A DNA stretch of 64,000 nt from CAVSJJ01 sp963728395 (GTDB lineage Bacteria; Actinomycetota; Actinomycetes; Actinomycetales; Dermatophilaceae). Location of the stretch: the NCBI GenBank assembly GCA_963728395.1, contig CAVSJJ010000008.1:1-64000 (forward strand), given 5' to 3'. The notes beneath the pieces were generated by a model that was given only the letters and a program-made list of their open reading frames with translations, did not search any database and had not been told where the DNA came from. Shown piece after piece: positions 18,545 to 26,598 of the stretch. Position 1 is the stretch's first letter. The number at the start of each line of letters is the position of its first letter. The translations under genes were made by a program, and so were the position numbers.

Positions 18545-18820
18545 GTGGCCCGATACCCCGTCGATGAGACGTCCCGCCAGCGACTGCTGGAGGCGCAGCG
18601 CGCCGAGGCCGAGGCGCTGCGTGCCGTGGATGACGCCAGGAAGGCCCGGGCGCGGGTGCAGGTCAAGGTCGACCAGGCCGACGAGGTCCTGACCCGCGCG
18701 AAGGCCGAGCTCGTCCGCGTCTCCGGACTGGCCCGGGCCGCGGTGCTGACCAACGAGCCGCCCACCGAGCTGCGCCGCCTGCTCCGCGACGACAAGGCCG
18801 CACCGCGCAGCCCGCGCTGA
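18545..18820 (+). CDS. Small coiled-coil protein
   Basis: 91 residues from a GTG at 18545 with AGGAGA just upstream. The sequence is almost entirely a charged helix, with LLEAQRAEAEALRAVDDARK followed by ARARVQVKVDQADEVLTRAK. A short C-terminal part reads NEPPTELRRLLRDD. A coiled coil is likely. It is divergent from the 18433-18152 gene, and together they resemble the small-gene module next to MobF relaxases in actinobacterial elements. Function unknown. Confidence 0.65.
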   Translation: MARYPVDETSRQRLLEAQRAEAEALRAVDDARKARARVQVKVDQADEVLTRAKAELVRVSGLARAAVLTNEPPTELRRLLRDDKAAPRSPR

Positions 18821-18921
18821 CCAGCCTCGCGCCCCTGTCCAGCCCGCGCCGACCGGACCTAGGGTTGAGGCCACACGCCGGACCGAGTGGCCGGCACACG
18901 GCATACGAGAGGTGCACCCTG

Positions 18922-19485
18922 ATGGCCGCAACGCCCGCCGAGGACGCCTGGCGGGTGCTCGGCAGCCGGCCGCTGTACGAGAGCCGCTGGGTCACCCTCA
19001 GCCTCACCGAGGTCGAGCTGCCGTCCGGTCAGCACTTCGAGCACCACACGGTCCGTATGCCGGCCGCCGCGGTCGCGGTCGTCCTCGACGAGGCCGGGGA
19101 GCACGTCCTGCTGAGCTGGCGGCACCGGTTCGTGCCGGGGATCTGGAACTACGAGCTTCCCGGCGGGCTCGTCGAGGACGGCGAGGACCCGGCCGCCACG
19201 ATCGAGCGGGAGGTCCTCGAGGAGACCGGGTACCGGGTGCGGGACCTGGCCGAGGTCGTGTCGTTCGAGCCGATGATCGGCATGGTCACCAGCCCGCACC
19301 ACGTCTTCATCGCCCACGCCGAGGGCCAGGTGGCGCAGCCGGTGGAGCGGGACGAGGGCCGGTTCGAGTGGATCCGGGTCGCCGACGTGCCGGCGCTGAT
19401 CGCCGAGGGGAAGATCCGCAACTCAGGCACCCTTGTCGGTCTCCTTCACCTCCTGGCCTCCGATCGCCTCGAGGGCGGCGCGTAG
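18922..19485 (+). CDS. NUDIX hydrolase
   Basis: 187 residues. The NUDIX box reads GGLVEDGEDPAATIEREV followed by LEETGY, a full match to Gx5Ex7REUxEExGU that would bind Mg2+ and hydrolyse a nucleoside diphosphate-X substrate. The preceding SWRHRFVPGIWNYELPGG resembles ADP-sugar pyrophosphatases, but the substrate is not certain. The ATG at 18922 is chosen because family alignment starts there. Its 3' end overlaps the convergent XRE/TPR gene by 63 bases, an arrangement suggesting shared regulation. It contains GTATGCC motifs, like backbone DNA. Confidence 0.88.
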   Translation: MAATPAEDAWRVLGSRPLYESRWVTLSLTEVELPSGQHFEHHTVRMPAAAVAVVLDEAGEHVLLSWRHRFVPGIWNYELPGGLVEDGEDPAATIEREVLEETGYRVRDLAEVVSFEPMIGMVTSPHHVFIAHAEGQVAQPVERDEGRFEWIRVADVPALIAEGKIRNSGTLVGLLHLLASDRLEGGA

Positions 19486-20592
19486 CCGCTTGGCCTGCCG
19501 CGTCGAGCCGGAGCGGCTTGCCAGCTCCGCTGCCCGACCTGCTTCGTGCAGCCCGCGTCCCGGTCCCCGTGCCGGAGGAGGGCGATCGCCAGGTCGGTGT
19601 GCAGGCTCGCCGAGGCGCGCACCGAGTCACCATCCGCGGCGAGCGCGGCGGTGAGCACCTCGACGGCGGCGGGGTCCTTCGCCGTCACGAGGGCGTGCCC
19701 GAGCCACCGCTGGAGATGGCCCTCGGAGAGCATGACGAACGGCACCTCCTGGCCGGTGTCGCGGGCCAGGTGCCGGGCGGCCTCGCGGAACCGGCGGGCG
19801 GCCCCCACGCCGTCGCCGTTGGCGGAGAGGACCTCGGCCTCGGTCGCGGCCATCCACGCCCGCAGGATCGGTGGGCTCCCGGCCGCGACCCGGCACGCCT
19901 CCTGGGCGGCGTCGAGGGCGGCGAGGGTCTGGCCCGCGTCGAGCAGGACGATCGCCTGCTGCCCGTAGGCGTGGGCGATGTGGTCGGCGGACCCGCTCTC
20001 GATGGCTGCGCTGCGGGCGAGGGAGTGCCAGTGCCACGCCGCCTTGATGTCGGACCGGTCGAGCGCCATCCAGCCGGCGAGGAGGCATGCCTCTGCCGTC
20101 GCGGCCGCGAGCGCGTCGCGATGCGCGCCGATGGATCGGTGCAGCAGGTCGGTGAGCTGCTCGGCGTGGGCCTCCACCGCGGCGGCCTGCGTGGTTGAGC
20201 CGAGGCGGCGGTCCAGCAGCCGCAGGTCGTGGGTGGTCGTCTCGAGCGAGCTCGACGAGCGTCGGGTCCACGTCGACGAGCTGGAGCCGCTCGGCCAGCT
20301 CGGTGATGATCCCGGGTTCGAGGGCCGGGGTGAAACCCAGGGCGGCCGGGGTCGCGGCATAGATCGCGCAGAACGCTTCCTGGTATGCCGGCACGGTGAC
20401 GGCGCGGCTGCCGGACTCCCAGTAGCCGAACATCCGCTCCACGGAGTCGGGCCCGGGTGGCATGACCCCGCGCGCCTTGACGGCATCGATGAACCTGCGA
20501 TCGGCCGCGGCCTTGGACCAGCCGGCCTTCCGGCGTGCCTGGCGCAGCGGCGAGACGGGCGCCGGGACTGCCTGGTAGTCACCCCTAGTCAT
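19423..20592 (-). pseudogene. XRE-type regulator with TPR-like C-terminal domain, two frameshifts
   Basis: The N-terminus (MTRGDYQAVPAPVSPLRQAR, then KAGWSKAAADRRFIDAV) carries an XRE-like helix-turn-helix over the first 80 residues. A long helical-repeat part follows, with LLAGWMALDRSDIKAAWHWH, AYGQQAIVLLDAGQTLAALD and ATEAEVLSANGDGVGAARRF, typical of TPR-containing actinobacterial regulators. The reading frame changes near 20245 and again near 19560. With both corrected, the protein is about 390 residues and ends ALEAIGGQEVKETDKGA. Only two shifts and no stop codons suggest either a recent lesion or read errors. It is convergent with, and overlaps, the NUDIX gene. Confidence 0.65.
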
Positions 20593-20807
20593 CTGCCGTC
20601 ACCTTCCCGGCGGGCGGTGCGGCGACCGAGGGTGGTCGCAACGCCAACGCGAAGGAGGCAGGGCCATGGGACACGAATCGGGTTGTGCGACAACCGTGGC
20701 CCAGCCACGGCCGAGCCGCGGCCGGCTCGCGGCAGATGCGGGCTGGTTGGTCGCACCCAACCATGGTGGGCCGGTGCGCGCGGGTCTGGCCGGCGGATCT
20801 GCCGACC

Positions 20808-20908
20808 TGTGGATAACTCTGACGGTCGTCGGCTGGGCTCGGCTCGACTGTGGATATCGCACGGTCGGTTTCCACAGGCCCGCGCTCGACGGGCACCGGT
20901 TGTCCACA
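20808..20908. promoter_or_regulatory. Cluster of four DnaA-box-like 9-mers
   Basis: TGTGGATAA (20808-20816) is the complement of the TTATCCACA box. TGTGGATAT lies at 20849-20857 and GTTTCCACA at 20868-20876. TTGTCCACA, the high-G+C actinobacterial form, lies at 20900-20908. Four sites in 101 bases lie in the 400-base gap between the XRE/TPR gene and the next small gene. No dnaA, dnaN or AT-rich unwinding segment is adjacent, so this is not the chromosomal origin. It could be the origin of the former mobile element or a DnaA-controlled promoter. Confidence 0.45.
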
Positions 20909-20991
20909 GCTTCGGCGTCATGGTCTTCCGCCCTCTCGTCAGGTGCTCTCTCATACCTCCATAAGGCACGCGAGAAGGGCTGGGTGGCCAC

Positions 20992-21412
20992 ATGAACCGG
21001 CAAGAGGCGAAGGGTTCGGCGATCAAGCGGGCTCTCGAGGCCTGCCCGTCCCTGTCCCCGAGCGGCCGTCGCCCGAGCGGGACGAGGTGTGGATGGCGGT
21101 AAAGGAGGCCGTCTGCACCCAAGGCCTGGCGATGGTCACCCCCCTGGGTTCGTCCTCCTCGATCCCCGTCACCGAGGAGCAGGCCACCGACGAGCTCATC
21201 GCCGCGATGGCAGTGGCTGATGGGCCACGAGGACCGAGGCACGCGCGATGCCTCCGCTGCGGCTCTTCGTCAGATTGCGCGGCGTGGCCACCCGGGGGTC
21301 GCAGGGCTCCGGCCGAGCCGCCCAGGCCGACGCCCTGCACGGGCTGACCAACGTCGCTCCCGGCAACCCCGTCCGCTGGTCCGACGCCGACCCCAACGAG
21401 GTCGCGTCATGA
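20992..21412 (+). pseudogene. Unknown small protein, frameshifted
   Basis: Coding pattern is visible, but the frame changes at least twice. MNRQEAKGSAIKRALEACPS is followed, one frame over, by RDEVWMAVKEAVCTQGLAMV and TEEQATDELIAAMAVA. In a third frame come GRAAQADALHGLTNVAPGNP and VRWSDADPNEVAS with a stop. That stop overlaps the ATG of the next gene (ATGA), which supports a two-gene operon. I do not recognise the family. Confidence 0.4.
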
Positions 21413-21816
21413 ACCGGCAGCCGTTCGACCAGTGGGCCGCCGAGCAACTCGACGTCTCTCGTGACGCCTTGGTGGCCACGAAGGTCATCGCCGCGTTCGA
21501 CCTGCTCGTCTCGCGGCTCGAAGCCGCCTCAGACCGCGGAGCCGCGAACCCGCTCGTCACCATCACCGGCAAGCGGGCCGGCGGCAACTCCCGCGCCTGC
21601 ACCCGCCGCATGCTCGAGCAGCTCGGCTTCACCCCGCCGCAGCGACGCGCCGTCCACCGCCTCCTCGCCGGATCCACCTCCGGCTGGCCGGGCCTCCTGC
21701 GGCTCTATACGCATGGCAACGACTTGGACCCGCGGCAACGCCAGTACGCCCGTCGACAGTTGTCGACTCTGGTTGTCGCCAGCGCCGGCGCTGCACGCGC
21801 CAACCGGCCGCGCTAG
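21409..21816 (+). CDS. Hypothetical protein
   Basis: 135 residues starting MNRQPFDQWAAEQLDVSRDA. It is mostly helical, with AFDLLVSRLEAASDRGAANP and a basic block TGKRAGGNSRACTRRMLEQL. A second basic helix reads QRQYARRQLSTLVVASAG. The ATG overlaps the stop of the preceding gene, and both open with MNRQ. No known family is recognised; the basic helices would suit nucleic-acid binding. Confidence 0.5.
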   Translation: MNRQPFDQWAAEQLDVSRDALVATKVIAAFDLLVSRLEAASDRGAANPLVTITGKRAGGNSRACTRRMLEQLGFTPPQRRAVHRLLAGSTSGWPGLLRLYTHGNDLDPRQRQYARRQLSTLVVASAGAARANRPR

Positions 21817-22195
21817 AGGACGCCCGGCGTCGAGCCGTACGGCTGCGCGCGTCGGGAAGGCAACGGCATCGGCGCGACCGTCACCATGGTCACCCGGCCG
21901 CCAGCTAGCCCCACACCCACTGAAATGGCTTCAGAAGTCGCGCCGCCTGAGTCAGGGCGCGCGAGAGGCCCGCCAGCGAGAGGACCCCCCACGCCGGCGC
22001 TAACGCGCCGCGCGTTGGCCGAGCCCACGCGGATGTGCGAGGCCCCCGCGACAGCCGCGTCCCAAAGTCGTGGCCGCTCAGCGCCCGCTCCCTATCGGCT
22101 CCCGTTACTTTCTTCGTGCCCTCGAACTGGGGGTGCAGGCCAGCGGTTCTCGGCATGACTCTCGGCTCCTGTCGTTGATGATCACAGAGGTGTTG
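21817..22195. other. No recognisable gene
   Basis: Open frames here have no family signature and switch strand and frame. They are most simply read as decayed sequence. Confidence 0.45.
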
Positions 22196-22507
22196 TCACC
22201 GGGGATCAACCATGGGCCCCGGGCTGTCACCATCGATGAACCCCGTCCTGGCCTTCCACTGCGCGAGCGCCTCCGGGAAGCCTGCCGGGTCACCCTTCCA
22301 GAACACCGTCGGCTCGACATCGACGGCCAGCGCCGCCACTGCACCCCGCCGGTCCGGGGACACCAAGTATGTGGGCGCCCGCCATCCGACGTGCCAAGCG
22401 CTCGGATAGACCCCAACCACGATGGCCGATGCCGGCCCCCGACCGGGCAACCGCGCCGGCCGAACCGTGTTGGGGCGGCCAAAGGGAAACCGTCCGAAGT
22501 CCACCAT
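22196..22507 (-). pseudogene. N-terminal fragment resembling uracil-DNA glycosylase-family protein
   Basis: The reverse strand encodes 103 residues with FGRPNTVRPARL, AIVVGVYPSAWHVGWRAP and VAALAVDVEPTVFW. These blocks resemble the first half of an actinobacterial protein family related to uracil-DNA glycosylases. The usual C-terminal half is absent; the frame stops soon after GFIDGDSPGP, and nothing continuing it is found in other frames. It therefore looks like a remnant next to the ISL3 element. Family assignment is from memory of the pattern and is tentative. Confidence 0.35.
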
Positions 22508-22900
22508 GGAGCCACCGTCCCAGAAGCCACCCCCGCCAGCACCAAGATCACCGAAACCCGGTTATCCGCTCAGGAGGCAGGTACCCCACTCCGCCGCTCA
22601 AGCCGATCCGGGGCATGGGGTCGCGGGTCCCAACCGTGCTGGTCCCTGGCCGCTCCGATCGGCGGTGGTGAACCGCGCACCGCGGGGCGCGGGACAGGCT
22701 CACCAACTTTGGACAGCGTCCACCGCTGGACCTCGTTGATCGCCGAGGATATGTTCAGCCAACTCCCGGACGAAGGACACCCTCCCCGGAGGGTCTTGAG
22801 CAACGGCACTTGGTCGAGCAGCAAGAAGTCGGGGATGCGAGGAGCGGCGAAACGTCGACTTCAGAAGGCGCTTTCGCAACAGGCCCTAGTCCTTAATGCG
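22508..22900. other. No recognisable gene, left flank of the ISL3 element
   Basis: Short open frames only. There is no match to the missing part of the methyltransferase or of the glycosylase-like fragment. Confidence 0.4.
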
Positions 22901-22902
22901 GC

Positions 22903-23703
22903 TCATCCCAATCGAGGGTGTAGGTGGGGCCTGAATCCGCCTGTCTCGAGCAGGGATCGGGCGATGTAGTTGGTCAGGTTGCGGAAGCCGAGGGCGGAGC
23001 CGCGAAGGTGTTCGAGCCGGCCGTTGATCGCCTCGGTCGGGCCGTTGGAGGTGCCGGGCCGGTCGAAGTAGGCCAGCACGTCGACAGCCCGCTTGGTCAG
23101 GGTCCGGCCGAGAGTGACGATCTCGGTCAACGCCTCGGGGACGCCGTGGCTGATCGAGTCGATCACGGCGTGCATCATCTGACGGCCGCGGCCCCGGTCG
23201 GGGTGGCGGTAGGCGGCGATCATCCGCTGATAGATCCCCCACGTGGCTTCGACCTCGACGTGCGCCTCGACCGCGAACAGTGCCTCGAGCCGGGCGGCTT
23301 GCTTGTCGGTGAGCAGGTCGGCGCCGGTGTGCAGGGTCCGCCGCGCCCGGTACAGCGGGTCATTCCGGTAGCCGCGGTGGCCGTGCAGGTCCTGCTGGAC
23401 CCGGCGGCGGCACCGGTCCAGGGCGTCACCGGCCAGGCGCACGACGTGGAAGGGGTCCATCACCGCGACCGCGTCGGGCAGCTCTTCGGTGGTGGCGGTC
23501 TTGAACCCGGTGAACCCGTCCATCGCGACGACCTCCACGGTGTCGCGCCACGCCTGGGGGCGCTGCGCGAGCCAGCTGGTGAACGCGTGCTTGGAGCGGC
23601 CCTGGACCATGTCCAACAATCGTGCTGGGCCGGTGCCGTCGCGGATCGGGGTCAGGTCGATGACCACGGTGACGTACTTGTCGCCCTTGCGGGTGTGCCG
23701 CCA
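22903..23703 (-). CDS. ISL3-family transposase, exon 2 (C-terminal catalytic part)
   Basis: Begins WRHTRKGDKYVTVVIDLTP directly after the intron 3' end. It contains the rest of the DDE transposase: EVVAMDGFTGFKTATTEELP and AVMDPFHVVRLAGDALDRCR, with the central Asp in MDPFH. The terminal FDRPGTSNGPTEAINGRLEH carries the catalytic Glu in PTEAINGR. It ends ETGGFRPHLHPRLG just inside the left terminal repeat. Without splicing this half would lack its start. Confidence 0.85.
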   Translation of the reverse strand, partial: WRHTRKGDKYVTVVIDLTPIRDGTGPARLLDMVQGRSKHAFTSWLAQRPQAWRDTVEVVAMDGFTGFKTATTEELPDAVAVMDPFHVVRLAGDALDRCRRRVQQDLHGHRGYRNDPLYRARRTLHTGADLLTDKQAARLEALFAVEAHVEVEATWGIYQRMIAAYRHPDRGRGRQMMHAVIDSISHGVPEALTEIVTLGRTLTKRAVDVLAYFDRPGTSNGPTEAINGRLEHLRGSALGFRNLTNYIARSLLETGGFRPHLHPRLG

Positions 23704-23768
23704 GTTGGGTCGGCCCGGGGCGCGGTGCCCGGATTGCTCGGGGTCCGTTTCCCCGGGCCGCCCGCCGA

Positions 23769-23802
23769 ACCCGGCGTGCGATTCTCACCGCACCGGGCTC
23801 TC
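23769..23802 (-). ncRNA. Group II intron domain V
   Basis: On the reverse strand the 34 bases start GAGCCCGGTGCGGTGAGAAT and end CGCACGCCGGGTTC. The lower stem GAGCCCGG pairs with CCGGGTTC. A bulge and a GAGA tetraloop cap an upper stem GTGCG/CGCAC. This closely follows the bacterial consensus GAGCCGTGTGCGGTGAAA.... It lies 65 bases before the intron 3' end, leaving room for domain VI. Confidence 0.85.
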
Positions 23803-23818
23803 CACGAGTGGTTGCTGT

Positions 23819-25279
23819 TCAGCTGGTGGTGGCTGTCGGTGTCCACGGGGTCGGGATCCGGTAGCCGCGGTAGCGGTACCGGATGACGGAGACGCTGGCG
23901 GCGCCTTTGAACCTGATCCCGTCGACGGCGAGCCGCCAGGTCCCGGGCAAACAGAACCTGCGCCGAAGCTCTGGCCATCCGATCCGGTGCTTGACCCGCA
24001 GCCACCTCGTGATCCGCTCCCAGGTGTAGGAGTCGATCGAGGAGAACGTCGCTTTGGACACCCCGTGTCGGAAGTAGTTGGCCCACCCTCGCAGCACCCG
24101 GCCCAGGTAGTCCATCAGGTACCCGGGGTCGTGGTGCAGGGTCGCTCTGTACGTCATGGCCTTCACCCGGCCCTTGATCGAGGCGATCGCCTTCTTCGAG
24201 GGTCTGGTGTACACGAACCACTTGTTGCTTCCTCGTTTGCGCATCCTGCGGATGTTGAAGCCGAGGAAGTCGAACCCGTCGTCGATGTGGACCACCCGGG
24301 TCTTCTCCGGCGACAACCGCAGCCCCATCGGGGCCAGCACGGTCGCCACCTCCGTTCGCAACCGGTCGGCGTCCTCTCGCTGTCCGGTGACCAGGACGAC
24401 GAAGTCGTCGGCGTACCGGACCAGACGGTAGTTGGCCTTCCCTTGCCGCTTGCGGCGCTGCCGCTGGACCTCGGTCGCCATCTGTTGGTCCCACGTCTGG
24501 ATGAAATGGTCATCCAGCGCGGACAGGGCGATGTTGGCCAGCAGCGGGGACAAGATCCCGCCCTGCGGGGTGCCGGTGTGCGTCTCCTCTCGTGAACCGG
24601 TGGTGGTCATCACCCCGGCCTTGAGGAACGCCTTGACCAGCCTCAGCACACGCTTGTCGCCCACTCTTCGCCGGACCCGCTCCATCAACGGGGCGTGGTC
24701 GATGCTGTCGAAACACGCCTCGATGTCGGCCTCCAGCACCCAGTGGTACGACTTGGTGGTGAAGTGATGGATCTCGGCGATGGCGTCTTGCGCACGCCGG
24801 TTCGGCCGGAACCCGTACGAGCACGGACGGAAGTCCGCCTCGAAGATCGGCTCCAGCACCAGCTTGAGGGCTGCCTGCACCACCCGGTCGGTCACGGTCG
24901 GGATCCCCAGCGTGCGTAGTTTCCCGCTTGCCTTGGGGATCTGGACCTGACGTACCTCGACCGGGCAGAACGTGCGCGCCCGTAACCGCTCGCGCACGTC
25001 CTGCAGGAACTCCTCGACCCCGAACCGGGACGCGATCCAGGCCACCGTGGCCCGGTCCACTCCCGGCGTCCGCGCCCCCACGTTCCCTGCGACGCGTTGC
25101 CACGCCACCACCAGAAACGCCGGGTCACAGACCAGGTTGTACAGATCGTCAAACCGGCGACCGGGATCCCCGGTCGCCCAACAATGCAGTTTGGCCTGCA
25201 TCCTTCGTACCGTCACCTGCGCCCAGTCGTGCTCGGGCCAGATCACGGCGCCGGTATTCACCGACGCGTCTTCGAACAT
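23819..25279 (-). CDS. ltrA: Group II intron reverse transcriptase/maturase (LtrA-like)
   Basis: 486 residues from the ATG at 25279, which is preceded by GGAGGC. RT blocks are in order: IPKASGKLRTLGIPTVTDRV and FRPCSYGFRPNRRAQDAI. They continue with the active site RYADDFVVLVTGQ (YADD) and PEKTRVVHIDDGFDFLGFNI. The maturase X domain (RGWANYFRHGVSKATFSSI) completes the protein. A canonical C-terminal HNH endonuclease (CxxC...CxxC) is not visible; the protein ends RYRYRGYRIPTPWTPTATTS. Such endonuclease-lacking introns usually move by using replication-fork primers. It would bind its own intron RNA, aid splicing and drive retrohoming. Confidence 0.93.
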   Translation of the reverse strand: MFEDASVNTGAVIWPEHDWAQVTVRRMQAKLHCWATGDPGRRFDDLYNLVCDPAFLVVAWQRVAGNVGARTPGVDRATVAWIASRFGVEEFLQDVRERLRARTFCPVEVRQVQIPKASGKLRTLGIPTVTDRVVQAALKLVLEPIFEADFRPCSYGFRPNRRAQDAIAEIHHFTTKSYHWVLEADIEACFDSIDHAPLMERVRRRVGDKRVLRLVKAFLKAGVMTTTGSREETHTGTPQGGILSPLLANIALSALDDHFIQTWDQQMATEVQRQRRKRQGKANYRLVRYADDFVVLVTGQREDADRLRTEVATVLAPMGLRLSPEKTRVVHIDDGFDFLGFNIRRMRKRGSNKWFVYTRPSKKAIASIKGRVKAMTYRATLHHDPGYLMDYLGRVLRGWANYFRHGVSKATFSSIDSYTWERITRWLRVKHRIGWPELRRRFCLPGTWRLAVDGIRFKGAASVSVIRYRYRGYRIPTPWTPTATTS

Positions 25280-25877
25280 CACAGTGCCTCCTTGCTTCCT
25301 CTCGCTGCCGCCCTTCCCCATGTGACCGGCTCTCCCGGCCTCGGAGTACTACGACGGCTCCGCCCCACCCGCACCCTTCGGCCGGCAACGGACCTATCCC
25401 CGCACCAGGCGGGGAACGGACTGCGGATGGTTCCCACGTTCACTGCGCTTCGGTCAACGGGCGAGGTGCCCGGCTTTGCCCCTGCGGTCTCGTCGTGGCT
25501 ACGCCGTAGACCTTCACCACGACCTGCCAGGCCCGGCACATGCAACCGTCCCGACAGTTCCCCACCCCCGAGGCCACCTGGCTGATGACCACCACGGGGG
25601 GCGGGTACGCACCGCATACCAGCCCAGATCCACCGGGTTCGAGCTGGTCGACGATGAAGAGGCTTCACGACACCGGTTCCTTGCGTGCACCTTCCCGTCT
25701 TGCTCACCAGGCACGGCTCGTCCGGTAGTGCCGAACCGCCCTGACTTTGTCGCGGCTGCTCCCACCCTCCCCGGCGTTCCCCGAGTCAGGCTGCCGCCAG
25801 CTTCACCTCGTCGCTACGACGACCAGGCGATACAGGTCTCTCACCTCCATCCGAAACAACAGCGCCTCGTGGCGCAC

Positions 25878-26387
25878 CACGTGCTCGTCCACCCCGATCA
25901 CCTGGACGCCGTCGAACCGGGCCGGGTCGCCGATCAGGACCCGCCTGCCCTCGGCCAGGACCGCGTCGTTCGCGGTGTCCCACGCCACCTCGAGAGCCTC
26001 GGCGACCCGAGCCACCGTCAGGTGCTGGACCACCAGGGCCTCCAACGCCCACCGCAGCGCCCGCCGGGACAGCCTCGCCCGCGGCTCGGCCGCCGCGCTG
26101 GTGTCCTGCCGCCACACCCGCCCGCAGCCGGTGCACCGGTACCGGCGCACCCTGACCTCCAAGACCGTCGGGCGCCACCCCAGCGGCTCATGCGCCAGCC
26201 GCCGGGTCACCGTGTCCCGAGCAGTGCCCTGGCAGCCGCAGCGGCGGCACCACTCATCCGGTTCGACAACCCGGCACGCCAAGACAGCCCGACCGGACTC
26301 GAGACGCTGCCCCACCGCCTCCAGCCCGAGCTCATCCAGGCGAGTGAACGTGGTCAGGTCGGGGCAGGCGAAGGTAGCGTCGGGCAT
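25878..26387 (-). CDS. ISL3-family transposase, exon 1 (N-terminal 170 residues)
   Basis: Starts MPDATFACPDLTTFTRLDEL. The zinc-finger region is WCRRCGCQG followed later by RYRCTGCGRVW (two CxxC pairs), the zf-ISL3 domain. The HTH region is SRRALRWALEALVVQHLTVA. The exon ends FDGVQVIGVDEHV with the first catalytic acidic cluster of the DDE domain. Here the intron sequence GTGCGCC begins. Read through without splicing, the frame continues 25 codons to a stop (25803). Joined to exon 2 it gives V-I-G-V-D-E-H-V-W-R-H-T-R, the normal family sequence. Confidence 0.85.
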
Positions 26388-26549
26388 GTCGAGGTCTTCC
26401 GGACGGGTGGCGTAGGAACCCCCATCATCGGAAGACCTCGACCCCTACCCAGCCACCGGCACGCCGGTCAGCCCTACACCCTCGATTCGGAAGAGATTCC
26501 CTAACGGGATGTCAAGCCCTTCGTGGCTGAGCGTGTTGGGCAGGCGGGA

Positions 26550-26584
26550 GCGGCGAGAGGCCGAACGGTGACGCCTCTCGCCGC
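26550..26584 (-). terminator. Hairpin just after the IS110 transposase gene
   Basis: Perfect 12-base arms GCGGCGAGAGGC (26550-26561) and GCCTCTCGCCGC (26573-26584) enclose an 11-base loop. It lies 15 bases past the transposase stop codon. It has no T-tract, so it may be a terminator or a structured part of the IS end. Confidence 0.5.
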
Positions 26585-26598
26585 GTTTGGAGGTGGGG

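Larger units (their letters stand above)
23704..25877 (-). mobile_element. Group II intron (complete, with intron-encoded protein)
   Basis: The intron starts GTGCGCC (25877 downward) and ends ...CCGACCCAAC (23704), fitting the GUGYG...AY rule. Removing it fuses the two transposase exons exactly in frame. The 5' noncoding part (25280-25877, about 600 bases) would hold domains I-III. The maturase/reverse transcriptase gene lies in domain IV, and domain V (23769-23802) and domain VI follow. All parts look intact, so splicing may still work. It sits inside the transposase coding sequence at the conserved DEH motif. Confidence 0.88.
22901..26496 (-). mobile_element. ISL3-family insertion sequence interrupted by a group II intron
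   Basis: The ends are imperfect inverted repeats (21 of 24 match): 22901-22924, and the complement of 26473-26496, both ending AATCGAGGGTGTAGG. Inside, one transposase gene on the reverse strand is divided by a 2174-base group II intron (23704-25877). The 8-bp flanks, TTAATGCG and TTCCCTAA, are not identical, so no target duplication is evident. One end may have been rearranged. Confidence 0.8.

Noticed and set aside
20808..20908. Chromosomal origin of replication
   Set aside because: Only four boxes, no dnaA or dnaN nearby, no AT-rich unwinding segment, and the location is inside accessory DNA.
22070..22969. A 299-codon plus-strand open frame left of the ISL3 element
   Set aside because: No family pattern, it runs into the IS terminal repeat, and a minus-strand frame with recognisable blocks overlaps it.
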